Shown here one piece after another: positions 20,209-31,698 of a stretch of DNA of 64,000 bases. The position numbers were made by a program, and so were the translations under genes. Below the pieces are notes generated by a model that was given only the letters and a program-made list of their open reading frames with translations, was not told where the DNA came from and ran no database searches. Location: contig MBPM02000119.1 of the NCBI GenBank assembly GCA_001695595.3, forward strand, positions 62,001 to 126,000, in the 5' to 3' direction. The DNA is from Plasmopara viticola. Taxonomy: Eukaryota > Oomycota > Peronosporomycetes > Peronosporales > Peronosporaceae. The number at the start of each line of letters is the position of its first letter. Positions within the stretch are counted from its first letter, which is position 1.

Positions 20209-23200
20209 ATGAGCCCAAGCCCCGCCGACTCTGCCTCCCCCTTCTCTGACTCTGCCTTCGCCACCATGGACGCGTCTATGCCAAGTCGAATCAACAAGTT
20301 CGACGGCACCAACTTCCACACCTGGAAGTTCAAGATGCAGATGGTGCTGGAGGAGAGGGACCTGTGGGAAGTCGCAAGTGGTGAGATCAAGCTGGAGCAC
20401 TGCACGAATGCGGTGGATCAGTCGACTTACAAGAGGAAGTCTCGGAAAGCGCTAGCGATAATCTGTCTTGCGATGGAAGACTCGCAACTGCCACTGGTCC
20501 GGTCGTCAAGTGGTGCGCACGATGCATGGTCAAGGCTCGAGGGACATTTCGAGAAGAAGAGTTTGGCCAATAAGCTCTTTCTTCGTCGTCGTTTCTTCAC
20601 GGCCAAGATGGAAGAAGGTGAGGATGTGCTCGCGCATATCAACAAGATGGAGACTCTAGCGGAGCAACTCGACGCAGTTGGTGCTCCAGTAAGCGAGGAC
20701 GACTTGGTGATCACGCTTCTTGCAAGTCTCAGTGAGTCGTTCGCATTTCTCATTACAGCATTGGAGTCAAGAGCCGACTCGCTGTCTTGGGAGCTTGTGA
20801 CGTCTCGGCTGCTTCACGAGGATATGAAGCGCAAGGAACACGATGGCGGCGTCGATGGAGCCGTGCACGGTCAGGTGCAAGCATTCGTGTCAGCGGACAA
20901 TGGACGGCGCAAGGGACGACAAGTCTCAATCAAGCCCACGAGTACCTGCCACTACTGTGGCGAGCAAGGGCACTGGATCGCAAAATGTCCGGCTCGAATT
21001 CGAGAGAATGGAGAGCGTCAAAGGACGCAACGCGCTAATGTCGCGCAGAGTGAGGATTACTCTGGCGAATTTTTGTTTTCGGTTGGTGGGAACTCCACCA
21101 AGTCAAGTTCTGTGTGGCTGGTCGACTCGGGTGCGACGCAGCACATGACGTACTCGCGAGAGTACATGAAGAATTACAAGACAATTTCACCGATGGACGT
21201 GCATCTTGCAGATGATGGAGTGGTTCAGGCAGTGGGCACGGGTGACATTGTTATGTCTATGGCTACTCCGCGCGGACTCAAGAAGGGTGTGCTTACTACA
21301 GTGTGGCACATCCCAAAGCTTTCGCGCAATCTTTTTTCCGTTGGACGCTTTACGAAGGATGTTGGCCCGGTCACGTTTGAGCGCGATGGATGTTTTGCCG
21401 AAGTTAAAGGTGTCCGTTGGAAGCTTGGTGTTCGCGAAGGCAAGGGTTTGTTCAGGCTCTGCATGACGCCTGTCAATGTTGACGCAGCCAATGTGACCAG
21501 TTCGTCGGGATGCCATGGGGACACCACGTCGTACCTCTGGCACCTTCGACTTGGCCACATTGGTTACGGCGGTCTCGATGCCATTGTCACGAAGAAGTAT
21601 GGAATTGGTATCAACCTCAAGACAGCTACTCAGTGGGAAACATGCGAGGGCTGTGCGCTGGGCAAACAGACGCGGGTGAGCTTTATGAACTCCTCCCCAA
21701 GTCGTGCCAAACACGTGTTGGAGACTATTCACAGCGACGTGTGCGGTCCCATGCAATCACCAACGTTTGGAGGCAAGCGCTATTTCGTTACATTTGTTGA
21801 CGAAAAGTCGCATTTTTGCGTTGTCTTCTTGCTCAGAAACAAGTCTGAAGTATTCGACAAGTTTGCAGAATTTGTTGCGCTAGCGGAAAACCAAACTTGC
21901 CGCCGCGTCAAGACACTTCGTTGCGATAATGGCGGAGAATACGTGAACGGCGCCATGGCGAAGTTCTGTGCAGAGCGTGGTATTGTACAGAAATTGACAC
22001 CGCCGCACACACCCCAGCTAAATGGCGTTGCAGAGCGAATGAATCGGACGCTTGTGGAATGTGCTCGCTGTATGCTAGAGCACGCCAACTTGCCGAAGTC
22101 TTACTGGGGTGAAGCCGTCATGACTGCCACTTTCCTACGGAATCGGTGCCCAACGCGCGCCATCAAGTCCGACATGTCACCTCATCAAATTTGGACCGGC
22201 AAGAAACCGCTTCTGGCAAACCTTAAGGTTTTTGGTTGCCACGCGTACGTTCAAGTGCCGAAGGAAAAACGGACCAAGTTTGATGCTCGATCGGTGCGGT
22301 GCCGATTTCTTGGTTACTCGGATCACGAAAAAGCGTACCGCTTTGAAGAAATTGTGAGTGGTCGAGTACTTGTGAGCCGCGACGCACAGTTCATGGAGGA
22401 TGTCTTCGACAGTGGGAGACGAAGTTATGACAGCAATGAAGTGATTATTCAAGATGATGCAAGCGATTGTTCGGCAGGATCTAATGGGACTGACTGTGAG
22501 CAAGATGAAGTTTCGGCTCCGGATGTGGAGGTCGAACCAGGAAGCAAGCGTATTCAGCGGTCGCGATCGCTAGAGAAGGTTGCAGACTCCCCAAGGCCCA
22601 AACGCCAAAGCCGACCACAGATGTCACTGGACGAGATGTCAGCAGTAGCTCACGGGGATGGCGATTTTGAAGCGGCCTTTGTTGTAGATTCAGTGGGAGA
22701 AGTGCCAACTACGTACAAGTCGGCAATGGAATCTAGCAACGCGGCCAAGTGGAAAGAGGCATGCGACTCGGAAATCGACTCCCTCCGCAAAAAACAAGAC
22801 ATGGTCGTTGGTGCCGTTGCCTCAAGGACGAAAAGCTATTGGCTGTCGATGGGTGTTTCGAGTCAAGGAGAATCAAGCAGGAGGGATCGAGCGATTCAAG
22901 GCTCGACTTGTCGCCAAAGGATTTTCGCAAAAGCACGGTATCGACTATGATGAAACATTTGCACCGGTGGCCAAGTTTACTTCAATACGGATTCTCCTCA
23001 GTTTGACAGCCAAGTACGGACTTAAAGTGCACCAGATGGATGTCAAGACAGCCTTCTTGAATGGGTCTCTCGATGAAGACATTTACATGGCTCAGCCACA
23101 AGGTTACGAGGACGAACACCAGCCAGATCATGTTTGTCAGCTCAAGCGGTCGCTTTACGGATTGAAACAGTCACCTCGTATGTGGAATCAGACGATTGAC

Positions 23201-24374
23201 AAGTTCATGATTATGCTGGGATTCAAGAAGTGCGAAGCCGATCATTGTGTGTACGTGAAGCGAGATGACCAGCACATGATTCTTGTGGCTCTTTACGTTG
23301 ATGATTTGGTTCTCGCGAGCAGTGACGACAGGATGCTCAAGTCAACTAAGCAAGCATTAAGCGAGCGTTTCGACATGACTGACTTGGGTGATCTCAAGTA
23401 TTTTCTGGGCATCGAAATTGAACAGGATCGCTCCGCTGGTATTGTGGCAATGCGTCAGACCAAGTTCGCCAAAGACATTTTGACGAAGTTCGGCATGGTG
23501 AACAGCAACCCGGTCAAGACACCCCAAGAACCTGGCCTCAAGCTGACGAAGACAATGTGCGAGGGCGGCTGCCAGCACAGTACACGATGGCAAATGTTCC
23601 GTACCGAAATGCGGTTGGGTGCCTCATGTATCTCATGGTCGGGACGCGGCCGGACCTCGCCGCTGCAGTGGGAGTTCTTTCTCAATTTGCTGCTGATCCA
23701 TGCCCTACGCATTGGCAAGCTCTCAAGCGCGTGTTTCGGTACATTCAAGGCACGACTACACATGGAATCAAGTTCGACAAATCAAGCAAGGACAAGCTGC
23801 AAGGTTTTCTGACGCGGACTGGGCTGGCGATGCTGATACTCGACGAAGTACAAGTGGTTACGCGTTTACAATGAATTCAGGGTGCATCAGCTGGAGAAGC
23901 AAGAAACAAAGGACGGTTGCGCTCTCGTCAACGGAGGCAGAGTACATGGCGCTGACAGAAGCTGTTCAAGAGGCGATTTGGCTTAAAGCATTCCTATGCG
24001 AGCTTGATGAAATGAAGAGCAACGAGCCTGTCAAGATTTACGAAGACAATCAAGGCTCGATTGCGCTTGCCAAGAACCCCGAGTTCCACAAGCGTACCAA
24101 GCACATCGACATTCGCTATCACTTTGTTCGGGAGAAGGTTGAAGATGGTCAAGTGGTCCTGCAATACTGTTCGACTAAAGACATGAAGGCGGACATGATG
24201 ACCAAGCCAATCCCAGCAGTGCAGTTTGAGTTTCTTCGCAACATGCTTGGGATACAAGGTTCAAGGACTGCCGAGTCGAGTGGGAGTGTTGACAAGAATG
24301 CGCCTCGACAAGATACTGGTGTTGTCGAAGATGCTGTGAAAGTAACGCCTCGACCAGCGACTTCATACCGGTAA
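20209..24374 (+). pseudogene. D2 gag-pol polyprotein, frameshifted
   Basis: Same domain order as D1 and near-identical sequence. Gag, protease and integrase are open from the ATG at 20209. An extra A in a run at about 22789-22794 (six against five in D1) shifts the frame before reverse transcriptase. RT itself is open in another frame with an intact YVDD. A lost base near 23582 and another in a T run near 23805 break the RNase H region. The two homopolymer changes could be sequencing errors. The protease-proximal stretch near 21091 differs from D1 by three clustered substitutions that give Asn-Ser and resemble element A. Confidence 0.92.
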
Positions 24375-24620
24375 GTACCGGTATCTGCAATCAGTTGATG
24401 ACTGACTTAGGGAGCGGGTTCAAGATGGGCAAAAGATCGGTTTCATGATGGGAAGATGATTGCGCCCGGATGGGATGATGATTGCGCCCGGATGGTGAGT
24501 CATTCTGATTGGCTTAGATTAATCATTGGCTTAGAGGTAGCATGTAGTTGCGAACTAAGGACCATTAAATATATTTACTTTGCATTTTGCCAACTAGTGC
24601 TCACTTCGACCTTTTCAATA
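24287..24620 (+). repeat. D2 3' LTR (334 bp)
   Basis: An uninterrupted equivalent of the D1 3' LTR, followed by the duplicated ATCTT. Confidence 0.92.
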
Positions 24621-24672
24621 ATCTTGAACCCGCTCCCTCAGTCAGTCATCAACTGATTGCAGATACCAATAC

Positions 24673-24772
24673 TTACTGATATGTAGTCGCTGGTCGAGGC
24701 GTATCATCACCAGCATCTTCGACAACACTCCCACTCGACTCGGCAACGGCGACGCCTTGTATCCCAAGTTTT
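24673..24772 (-). pseudogene. C2 pol, extreme C-terminus, severed by element A
   Basis: Matches 11261-11359 of C1 in the LTR-encoded tail and the last pol codons. It stops at GTTTT (24768-24772), which recurs at 38875-38879 where the C2 frame continues. Confidence 0.88.
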
Positions 24773-25052
24773 TATTGAATAAAGGTCACTTGAGCTGAAG
24801 ATGGCAAAATGCAAAGTAAATATATTTAATGGTCCTTAGTTCACAACTACATGCTACCTCTAAGCCAATGATTTATCTAAGCCAATCAGAATGACTCACC
24901 ATCCGGGCGCAATCATCTTCCCATCCCGAAACCGATCTTTTGCCCATCTTGAACCCGCTCTTTAAGTCAGTCATCAACTGATTGCAGATACCGGTACTTA
25001 CCGGTATGAAGTCGCTGGTCGAGGCGTTACTTTTACAGCATCTTCGACAACA
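24773..25052 (-). repeat. A 3' LTR (280 bp)
   Basis: Runs TGTTGTCGAAG to TTCAATA on the element strand. It is 17 bp longer than the A' and solo LTRs through an extra CCAAT-box segment. Confidence 0.92.
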
Positions 25053-28046
25053 CTCCCACTCGACTCGTCAGCCTTCGCCTTCTGTATACCAAGCTTGCTT
25101 CGGAGTACACAAAACTGCATCGCAGGAATCGGCTTGGTCATTATGTCGGCAAGCATGTCGAGAGTAGAGATGTACTCGAGAATCACTTGACCATCTTCAA
25201 CCTTTTCACGTACAAAATGGTATCGAATGTCGATGTGCTTGGTTCGTGTATGAGCTTCCGGGTTCTTCGCTAGTGCAATCGAGCCTTGATTATCTTCATA
25301 AATCTTGACCGCTGTATCCGGGGACATCTCTCCCAGCTCACACATAAACGCCTTGAGCCATATTGCCTCTTGCGTAGCCTCTGACAATGCCAAGTATTCA
25401 GCTTCCGTAGACGACAGTGCCACCGTACGCTGTTTCTTGCTCTTCCAGCTGACACATCCACCGCTCATCATAAAGGCGTAGCCGCTTGTACTCCTTCGCG
25501 ACATTGTATCTCCGGCCCAGTCCGCATCCGAAAATCCTTGCAATTGATCATGATTCGCTGCTTGAAATTCAATACCGTGCGTCCTTGTACCTTGGATATA
25601 CCTGAAGACTCTTTTTAACGCTTGCCAGTGTGTCGGACATGGGTCTGCTGCAAATTGGCTGAGTACCCCCACTGCCGCAGCGAGATCCGGACGCGTACCG
25701 ACCATAAGATACATCAGGCAACCAATAGCATTTCGATATGGCACACCGGTCATGGTTTCACCGTGTTTGCATCCTCCTTCGCACATTGACTTGGTAAGTT
25801 TGAGTCCTGGATCTTGCGGAGTTCTGACGGGCTTGCTCTTTTCCATATTGAACTTGGTTAAAATTTCGCACGCGAACTTGGTTTGCCGCATCGTCAGAGT
25901 CCCGATCTTCAAATTTTGCTCGATCTCAATTCCAAGAAAGAAGTGAAGTTGCCCCAAAGCCGTCATCTCGAATCGTTTGCTGAGTGCGTGCTTGGTTTCC
26001 TGGAGCATCTTGCTAGCATTGCAGGCCAAAATTAGATCGTCGACGTAAAGTGCTACGAACATCATGTTATGGCCATCCCGCTTCACATACACGCAGTGAT
26101 CAGATTCACACTTCTTGAAGTCCAGGCCCAACATGAAGTCGTCAATGGTTTTGTTCCACATGCGAGGCGATTGCTTCAGCCCGTACAGTGACCGCTGTAA
26201 CTTGCACACGTAGTCTGGGTTGGCCTTGTCTGTAAAGCCGTCAGGCTGCGTCATGTAGATATCTTCGTCAAGCTGGCCGTTGAGAAACGCTGTTTTGACA
26301 TCCATCTGATGAAGTGCGAGTCCGTACTTGGCAGCCAGACTGAGTAAAATCCGAATCGACGTAAACTTGGCCACAGGTGCAAACGTTTCTTCATAATCAA
26401 TGCCGAATTTTTGAGAGAACCCTTTGGCCACCAAACGCGCTTTGAATCGCTCGACTTCGCCGGCTTGATTCTCCTTGACACGAAACACCCATCGATTGCC
26501 GATTGCCTTGCGTCCTTTTGGTAGTGGTACGAGCGTCCATGTCTTGTTCTTTTGTAGCGAGTCCATTTCCGAATCGCATGCCTTCTTCCATTTAGCTGCG
26601 TCGTCGGATTCCATCGCCGACTTAAAGGTGGTCGGCAATTCTCCCACTGAATCCACAACGTACGCAGCCTCAAAGTCTTGCGCTGTGGCTGACATTTCTT
26701 CAAGTGATTGATATCGACTTTGTCGTTTAGACCTTGGCACTTCAGTTGCTTTTTCGAGCGAATGGGTCCGTTGGTGACGCTTACTGCCAGGCTCAACCTC
26801 TTCTTCCTGCGCAGATTCCTCGGCTTCGTATTCCATCTGGTCATGCTGTGAGGATTCCTGATCGGTCGCTTCATCATCATCCTGAACAACAACTTCATTG
26901 TAGCGACGGTTGCTCCTCCCACTGTCAAAAGTATCTTCCATAAACTTTGCGTCACGACTCACCAGCACACGACCACTTTCTATTTCTTCAAATCGATACG
27001 CTTTCTCATGTTCCGAGTAGCCAAGAAATCGACAGCGTACTGACCGAGCGTCAAACTTGCTGCGCTTTTCCTTCGGAATCGAGACAAAAGCATGGCATCC
27101 GAAAACCTTCAAATTCGTCAGCACAGGTCTTCTTTTAGTCCAAACTTGGTATGGCGATTTATCCATAGCAATACCTCGCGTCGGGCAACGATTGCGAAGG
27201 AAAGCGGAGGTCATAACAGCCTCTCCCCAATAAGTCTTTGGAAGTCCAGCGTGCTCGATCATGCATCTTGCACATTCCACCAAAGTCCGGTTCATGCGTT
27301 CAGCCACTCCATTAAGCTGTGGTGTATAAGGAGGCGTAAACTTCTGCTCGATACCACGTCGCTTGCAGAACTTGGCCATGTCACCCGATGTGTACTCACC
27401 TCCATTATCGCAGCGAAGTACTTTGACAACTTTGCCAGTCTGAGTTTCGGCAAACGCAACAAACTCGGCAAATTTGGTGGCAACTTCAGACTTGTTTCGC
27501 AGCAAAAATACCGTTGTAAAGTGCGAGTACTCGTCGGTGAAAGTGACAAAATACCGCTTGCCGCTAAAAGTCGTCGACTGCATAGGTCCACACACATCAC
27601 TGTGAATTACTTCCAACAGTTTCTTTGCATGATAAGGCGACTTTGGCATAAAACTCACTCGCGTTTGTTTGCCAAGTGCACAACCATCACACAGCTCCCA
27701 CTGTTTCACGGAAGCGAGGTCAATGCCAACACCATAGTTTTTCTTGACGATAGTTTCCAGACCACTATGTCCAATGTGCCCAAGTCGAAGGTGCCAGAGG
27801 TACGAAGTGGTGTCCCCATGACATCCCGACGAGCTTGTCACATTGGCTTCGTTGGTGCTGACTGGCGTCATACACAGTTTAAACAGCCCTTTGCCCTCGC
27901 GGGCGCCAAGCTTCCACTGCATTCCCTTTGCCTGCGCAAAACAGCCATCGGCTTCGAACGTGACTGGTCCACCATCTTTTGTAAATCGTCCAACAGAGAA
28001 AAGATTGCGCGATAGCTTTGGAATATGCCATACTCCACGAAGCATG
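24998..28046 (-). pseudogene. A gag-pol, downstream part (protease end to RNase H)
   Basis: Open across its whole length. It contains the pre-integrase finger (YLWHLRLGHIG), the integrase core with RCDNGGEY and NGVAERMNRTL, reverse transcriptase with YVDDLILA, and RNase H with [15 protein letters not shown] and EDNQGS. The stop lies in the LTR at 24998-25000. The upstream part is at 37497-38590, and the two are in register across the G insertion, so A had a single intact frame (about 1380 codons) until G arrived. Because of the interruption no full polyprotein can be made now. Confidence 0.92.
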
Positions 28047-28336
28047 TGTTGAGGATACTGTTGTCGAAGATGCTGGTGATGATACGCCTCGACCAGCGAC
28101 TACATATCGGTAAGTACCGGTATCTGCAATCAGTTGATGACTGACTGAGGGAGCGGGTTCAAGATGGGCAAATGATCGGTTTCGGGATGGGAAGATGATT
28201 GCGCCCGGATGGTGAGTTGCTCTGATTGGCTTAGATAAATCATTGGCTTAGAGGTAGCATGTAGTTGTGAACTAAGGACCTTTTTAAATATATTCACTTT
28301 GCATTTTACCAACTAGTGCACACTCGAGCTTCTTCA
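28047..28336 (+). repeat. G 5' LTR (290 bp)
   Basis: Carries a family-specific 12-bp extension of the 5' terminus before TGTTGTCGAAG, one GATGATTGCGCCCGGATGG unit and two inverted CCAAT boxes. Confidence 0.92.
28293..28310 (+). promoter_or_regulatory. Core promoter (INR+FPR) in G 5' LTR
   Basis: TTCACTTT then CATTTTACC matches the oomycete initiator YTCANTYY and FPR CAWTTTNYY at every position. The leader to the ATG at 28341 would be about 45 nt. Confidence 0.65.
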
Positions 28337-28351
28337 GGTTATGAGCCCAAG
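28337..28351 (+). promoter_or_regulatory. Primer-binding site of G, overlapping the gag start codon
   Basis: GGTTATGAGCCCAAG directly after the LTR; ATG at 28341. Confidence 0.8.
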
Positions 28352-31300
28352 CTCCGTCTTCCCTGACTCCGACACCGACTTCGCCCTTGCCATGGACGCC
28401 TCCACCACCAACCGCATCAACAAGTTCGATGGAACGAACTTCCACACTTGGAAGTTTAAAATGCAGATGGTGCTGGAGGAGCGTGACTTGTGGGAAGTGG
28501 TGAGCGGGGAGATCAAGCTGGAACACCTGACTACTGCGCTGGACCAGAACACGTTCAAGCGCAAGTCGAGGAAGGCGCTCGCGATCATCTGTCTTGCGAT
28601 GGAGGACTCGCAGCTGCCGTTGGTTCGTTCGGCGAGTGGGGCACACGATGCATGGTCGCGGCTTGAGGGACATTTCGAGAAGAAGAGCCTTGCGAATAAG
28701 CTCTTTCTTCGTCGTCGCTTCTTCACGGCCAAGATGGATGAAGGGGAAGATGTGCTCGCGCACATTAACAAGATGAAGACGCTGGCGGAGCAGCTCGACG
28801 CTGTGGGTGCTCCGGTTAGCGAGGACGACCTTGTGATCACGCTATTGGCAAGTCTCAGCGAGTCGTACGCGTTTCTTATCACGGCACTCGAGTCAAGAGC
28901 CGACTCTTTATCGTGGGAACTCGTCACGTCTCGGCTGCTACACGAAGACTTAAAGCGCAAAGAGCAAGGTGGCGGCGTCGATGGAGCCGCGCACGGCCAA
29001 GGTCAAGCATTTGCAATGGCGGACAATGGACGACGCAAGGGACGACAAACGTCAGTGAAGGCAAGCAGTACTTGCCACTACTGTGGAGAGCATGGGCATT
29101 GGATTGCCAAGTGCCCGGCTCGAATTCGTGACAATGCGGAACGACAGCGACCGCAGCGTGCTAGTGTCGCGCAAAGTAACGATGACGACTCTGGCGACTA
29201 TCTTTTCTCGGTTGGTGAAGCTGCCTATTCCACCAAGTCGAGCTGTGTGTGGCTAGTTGACTCGGGGGCCACTCAACACATGACATACTCGAAAGAGTAC
29301 ATGAAAAACTACAAGAGAATTGACCCAGTGGATGTGCATCTCGCGGATGATGGCGTGGTTCAAGCTGTGGGGACGGGTGACATCGTTATGTCGATGTTTA
29401 CGCCTCGCGGAATGAAGAAGGGTGTTCTCACTTCGGTTTGGCACATTCCAAAGCTTTCACGCAATTTGTTCTCCGTTGGACGCTTTACAAAGGATGTTGG
29501 CCCAGTCACGTTTGAGCACGACGGCTGCTTTGCTGAAGCAAAAGGTCTTCGCTGGAAGTTGGGCGCTCGTGAGGGAAAGGGGCTGTTCAAGCTCTGCATG
29601 AAGCCAATTATTGAAGACGAGGCCAATTTGACTAGCTCGTTGGGATGCCATGGGGACACCACGTCGTACCTCTGGCACCTTCGACTAGGTCACATTGGTC
29701 ACGGTGGTCTTTCGACTATTGTTGCAAAAGGCTGTGGAGCAGGTATTGACCTGAAGTCTGTTAACAAGTGGGAGCTGTGCAAAGGATGCGCTCTTGGCAA
29801 ACAGACGCGGGTAAGCTTCATGAAGTCTTCACCCAATCGGGCAAAGAAACTTCTTGAAGTCATTCACAGCGATGTGTGTGGACCCATGCAAACGGCGACA
29901 TTCAGTGGCAAGCGCTATTTTGCTACTTTTATCGATGAGAAGTCGCATTACTGTGCTGTGTACTTGCTACGAAACAAGTCCGAGGTTGCCGACAAGTTTG
30001 CTACTTTCGTTGTGATGGCCGAAAACCAGACGAACATGCGCGTTAAATCACTCTGTTGTGATAATGGTGGCGAGTACACTTCTGGAACAATGGCTAAGTT
30101 TTGTGCAGAGCGTGGCATCATACAGAAGTTTACGCCACCATACACGCCACAACTGAATGGAGTCGCAGAACGCATGAATCGTACACTTGTTGAATGTGGA
30201 CGATGTATGCTGGAGCACGCTGGTCTGCCAAAAACTTATTGGGGTGAAGCTGTTTTAACTGCTGCGTTTCTTCGCAACAGATGTCCAACACGAGCTGTTG
30301 AACATGATGCGTCGCCGTTTCAACTGTGGACTGGCAAGAAGCCTTTGTTGGCGAATTTGAAGGTATTCGGCTGCCATGCTTACGTCTCAGTTCCCAAAGA
30401 GAAACGATCCAAGTTTGATGCTCGTTCGACTCGGTGCCGTTTTCTTGGTTATTCAGAACATGAAAAGGCGTACAGGTTTGAAGAAATCGGTAGCGGTCGC
30501 GTTCTATTGAGTCGGGACGCAAATTTCATGGAAGATACTTTTGACGACGAGATACCAAGTACCAAGTCGTCAGAAGCTCTATTTGACGAGACCGAAACAG
30601 CCAATTATGACCGCTCAGAAAATGAAAACGCTATGCAAGATCAGGACATGGAGCCTGAAAAGAAGCAGCACGCGGGCACTCAGCCTATTGTGGACTTGGA
30701 TTTTGAGCCTGGCAGCAAACGACACCAGCGGAACCAATCGCTTGAAAAAGCAGCGAATATTCCAACAGCAAAGAGATCAACTCGCTATCAATCGCTGGAG
30801 GAAATGTCTGCAACGGCCCAAGATCTCGAAGCGGCCTTTGTTGTGGATTCAGTGGGAGAAATGCCGACAACTTTCAAGTCGGCAATGGAATCCAGCAACG
30901 CGGCCGAATGGAAAGAGGCGTGTGATGCCGAAGTGAGCTCTCTTCGCAAGAACAAGACCTGGGACTTAGTACCTTTGCCGAAAGGTCGCCAGGCTATTGG
31001 CTGTAGATGGGTCTTCCGGATCAAAGAAAATCAAGCCGGAAAGATCGAGCGATTCAAAGCACGACTCGTGGCCAAAGGCTTTTCTCAGAAGCATGGAGTC
31101 AACTATGAAGAGACTTTCGCTCCAGTGGCCAAGTTTACTTCGATCAGGATTCTACTAAGTCTGTCGGCCAAGCACAATTTGATGCTGCATCAGATGGACG
31201 TCAAGACAGCCTTTCTCAATGGCACATTGGACGAGGACATTTACATGGCGCAACCGGATGGATATGTCAACGACGTATACCCAAACTACGTCTGTCAGCT

Positions 31301-31364
31301 AAAGCGCTCCCTTTATGGTTTGAAGCAGTCGCCACGGATTTGGAACCAGACAATTGACGCGTTC
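28341..31364 (+). pseudogene. G gag-pol, upstream part (Gag to RT)
   Basis: 1008 open codons: Gag, zinc knuckle CHYCGEHGHWIAKC, protease DSG, pre-integrase finger, integrase with CDNGGEY and NGVAERMNRTL, and the first part of reverse transcriptase through SLYGLKQSP. Element H interrupts it at CGTTC (31360-31364). The frame continues in register at 36120. Apart from H the gene is undamaged, so G was probably competent when H inserted. The few codons read past 31364 into the H LTR are not part of the gene. Confidence 0.92.
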
Positions 31365-31698
31365 TATTGAAAAGGTCGAAGTGAGCACTAGTTGGCAAAA
31401 TGCAAAGTAAATATATTTAATGGTCCTTAGTTCGCAACTACATGCTACCTCTAAGCCAATGATTAATCTAAGCCAATCAGAATGACTCACCATCCGGGCG
31501 CAATCATCATCCCATCCGGGCGCAATCATCTTCCCATCATGAAACCGATCTTTTGCCCATCTTGAACCCGCTCCCTAAGTCAGTCATCAACTGATTGCAG
31601 ATACCGGTACTTACCGGTATGAAGTCGCTGGTCGAGGCGTTACTTTCACAGCATCTTCGACAACACCAGTATCTTGTCGAGGCGCATTCTTGTCAACA
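31365..31698 (-). repeat. H 3' LTR (334 bp)
   Basis: D-type LTR with two tandem GCGCCCGGATG units, ending next to the polypurine complement CTCCCACTCGAC. Confidence 0.92.

Larger units (their letters stand above)
19871..24620 (+). mobile_element. Copia element D2
   Basis: A 4750-bp duplicate of D1 without E, flanked by ATCTT (19866-19870, 24621-24625). It keeps the YVDD box that D1 has lost but carries three separate 1-bp indels. Confidence 0.93.
19424..24727 (-). repeat. C dimer middle LTR, shared by C1 and C2, interrupted
   Basis: Pieces 19424-19462, 19731-19870 and 24626-24727 surround a solo LTR (AATGC repeats) and D2 (ATCTT repeats), exactly as in the left LTR. The base at LTR position 19 matches the right LTR and position 20 matches the left LTR, as expected for a crossover between them. 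Confidence 0.87.
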
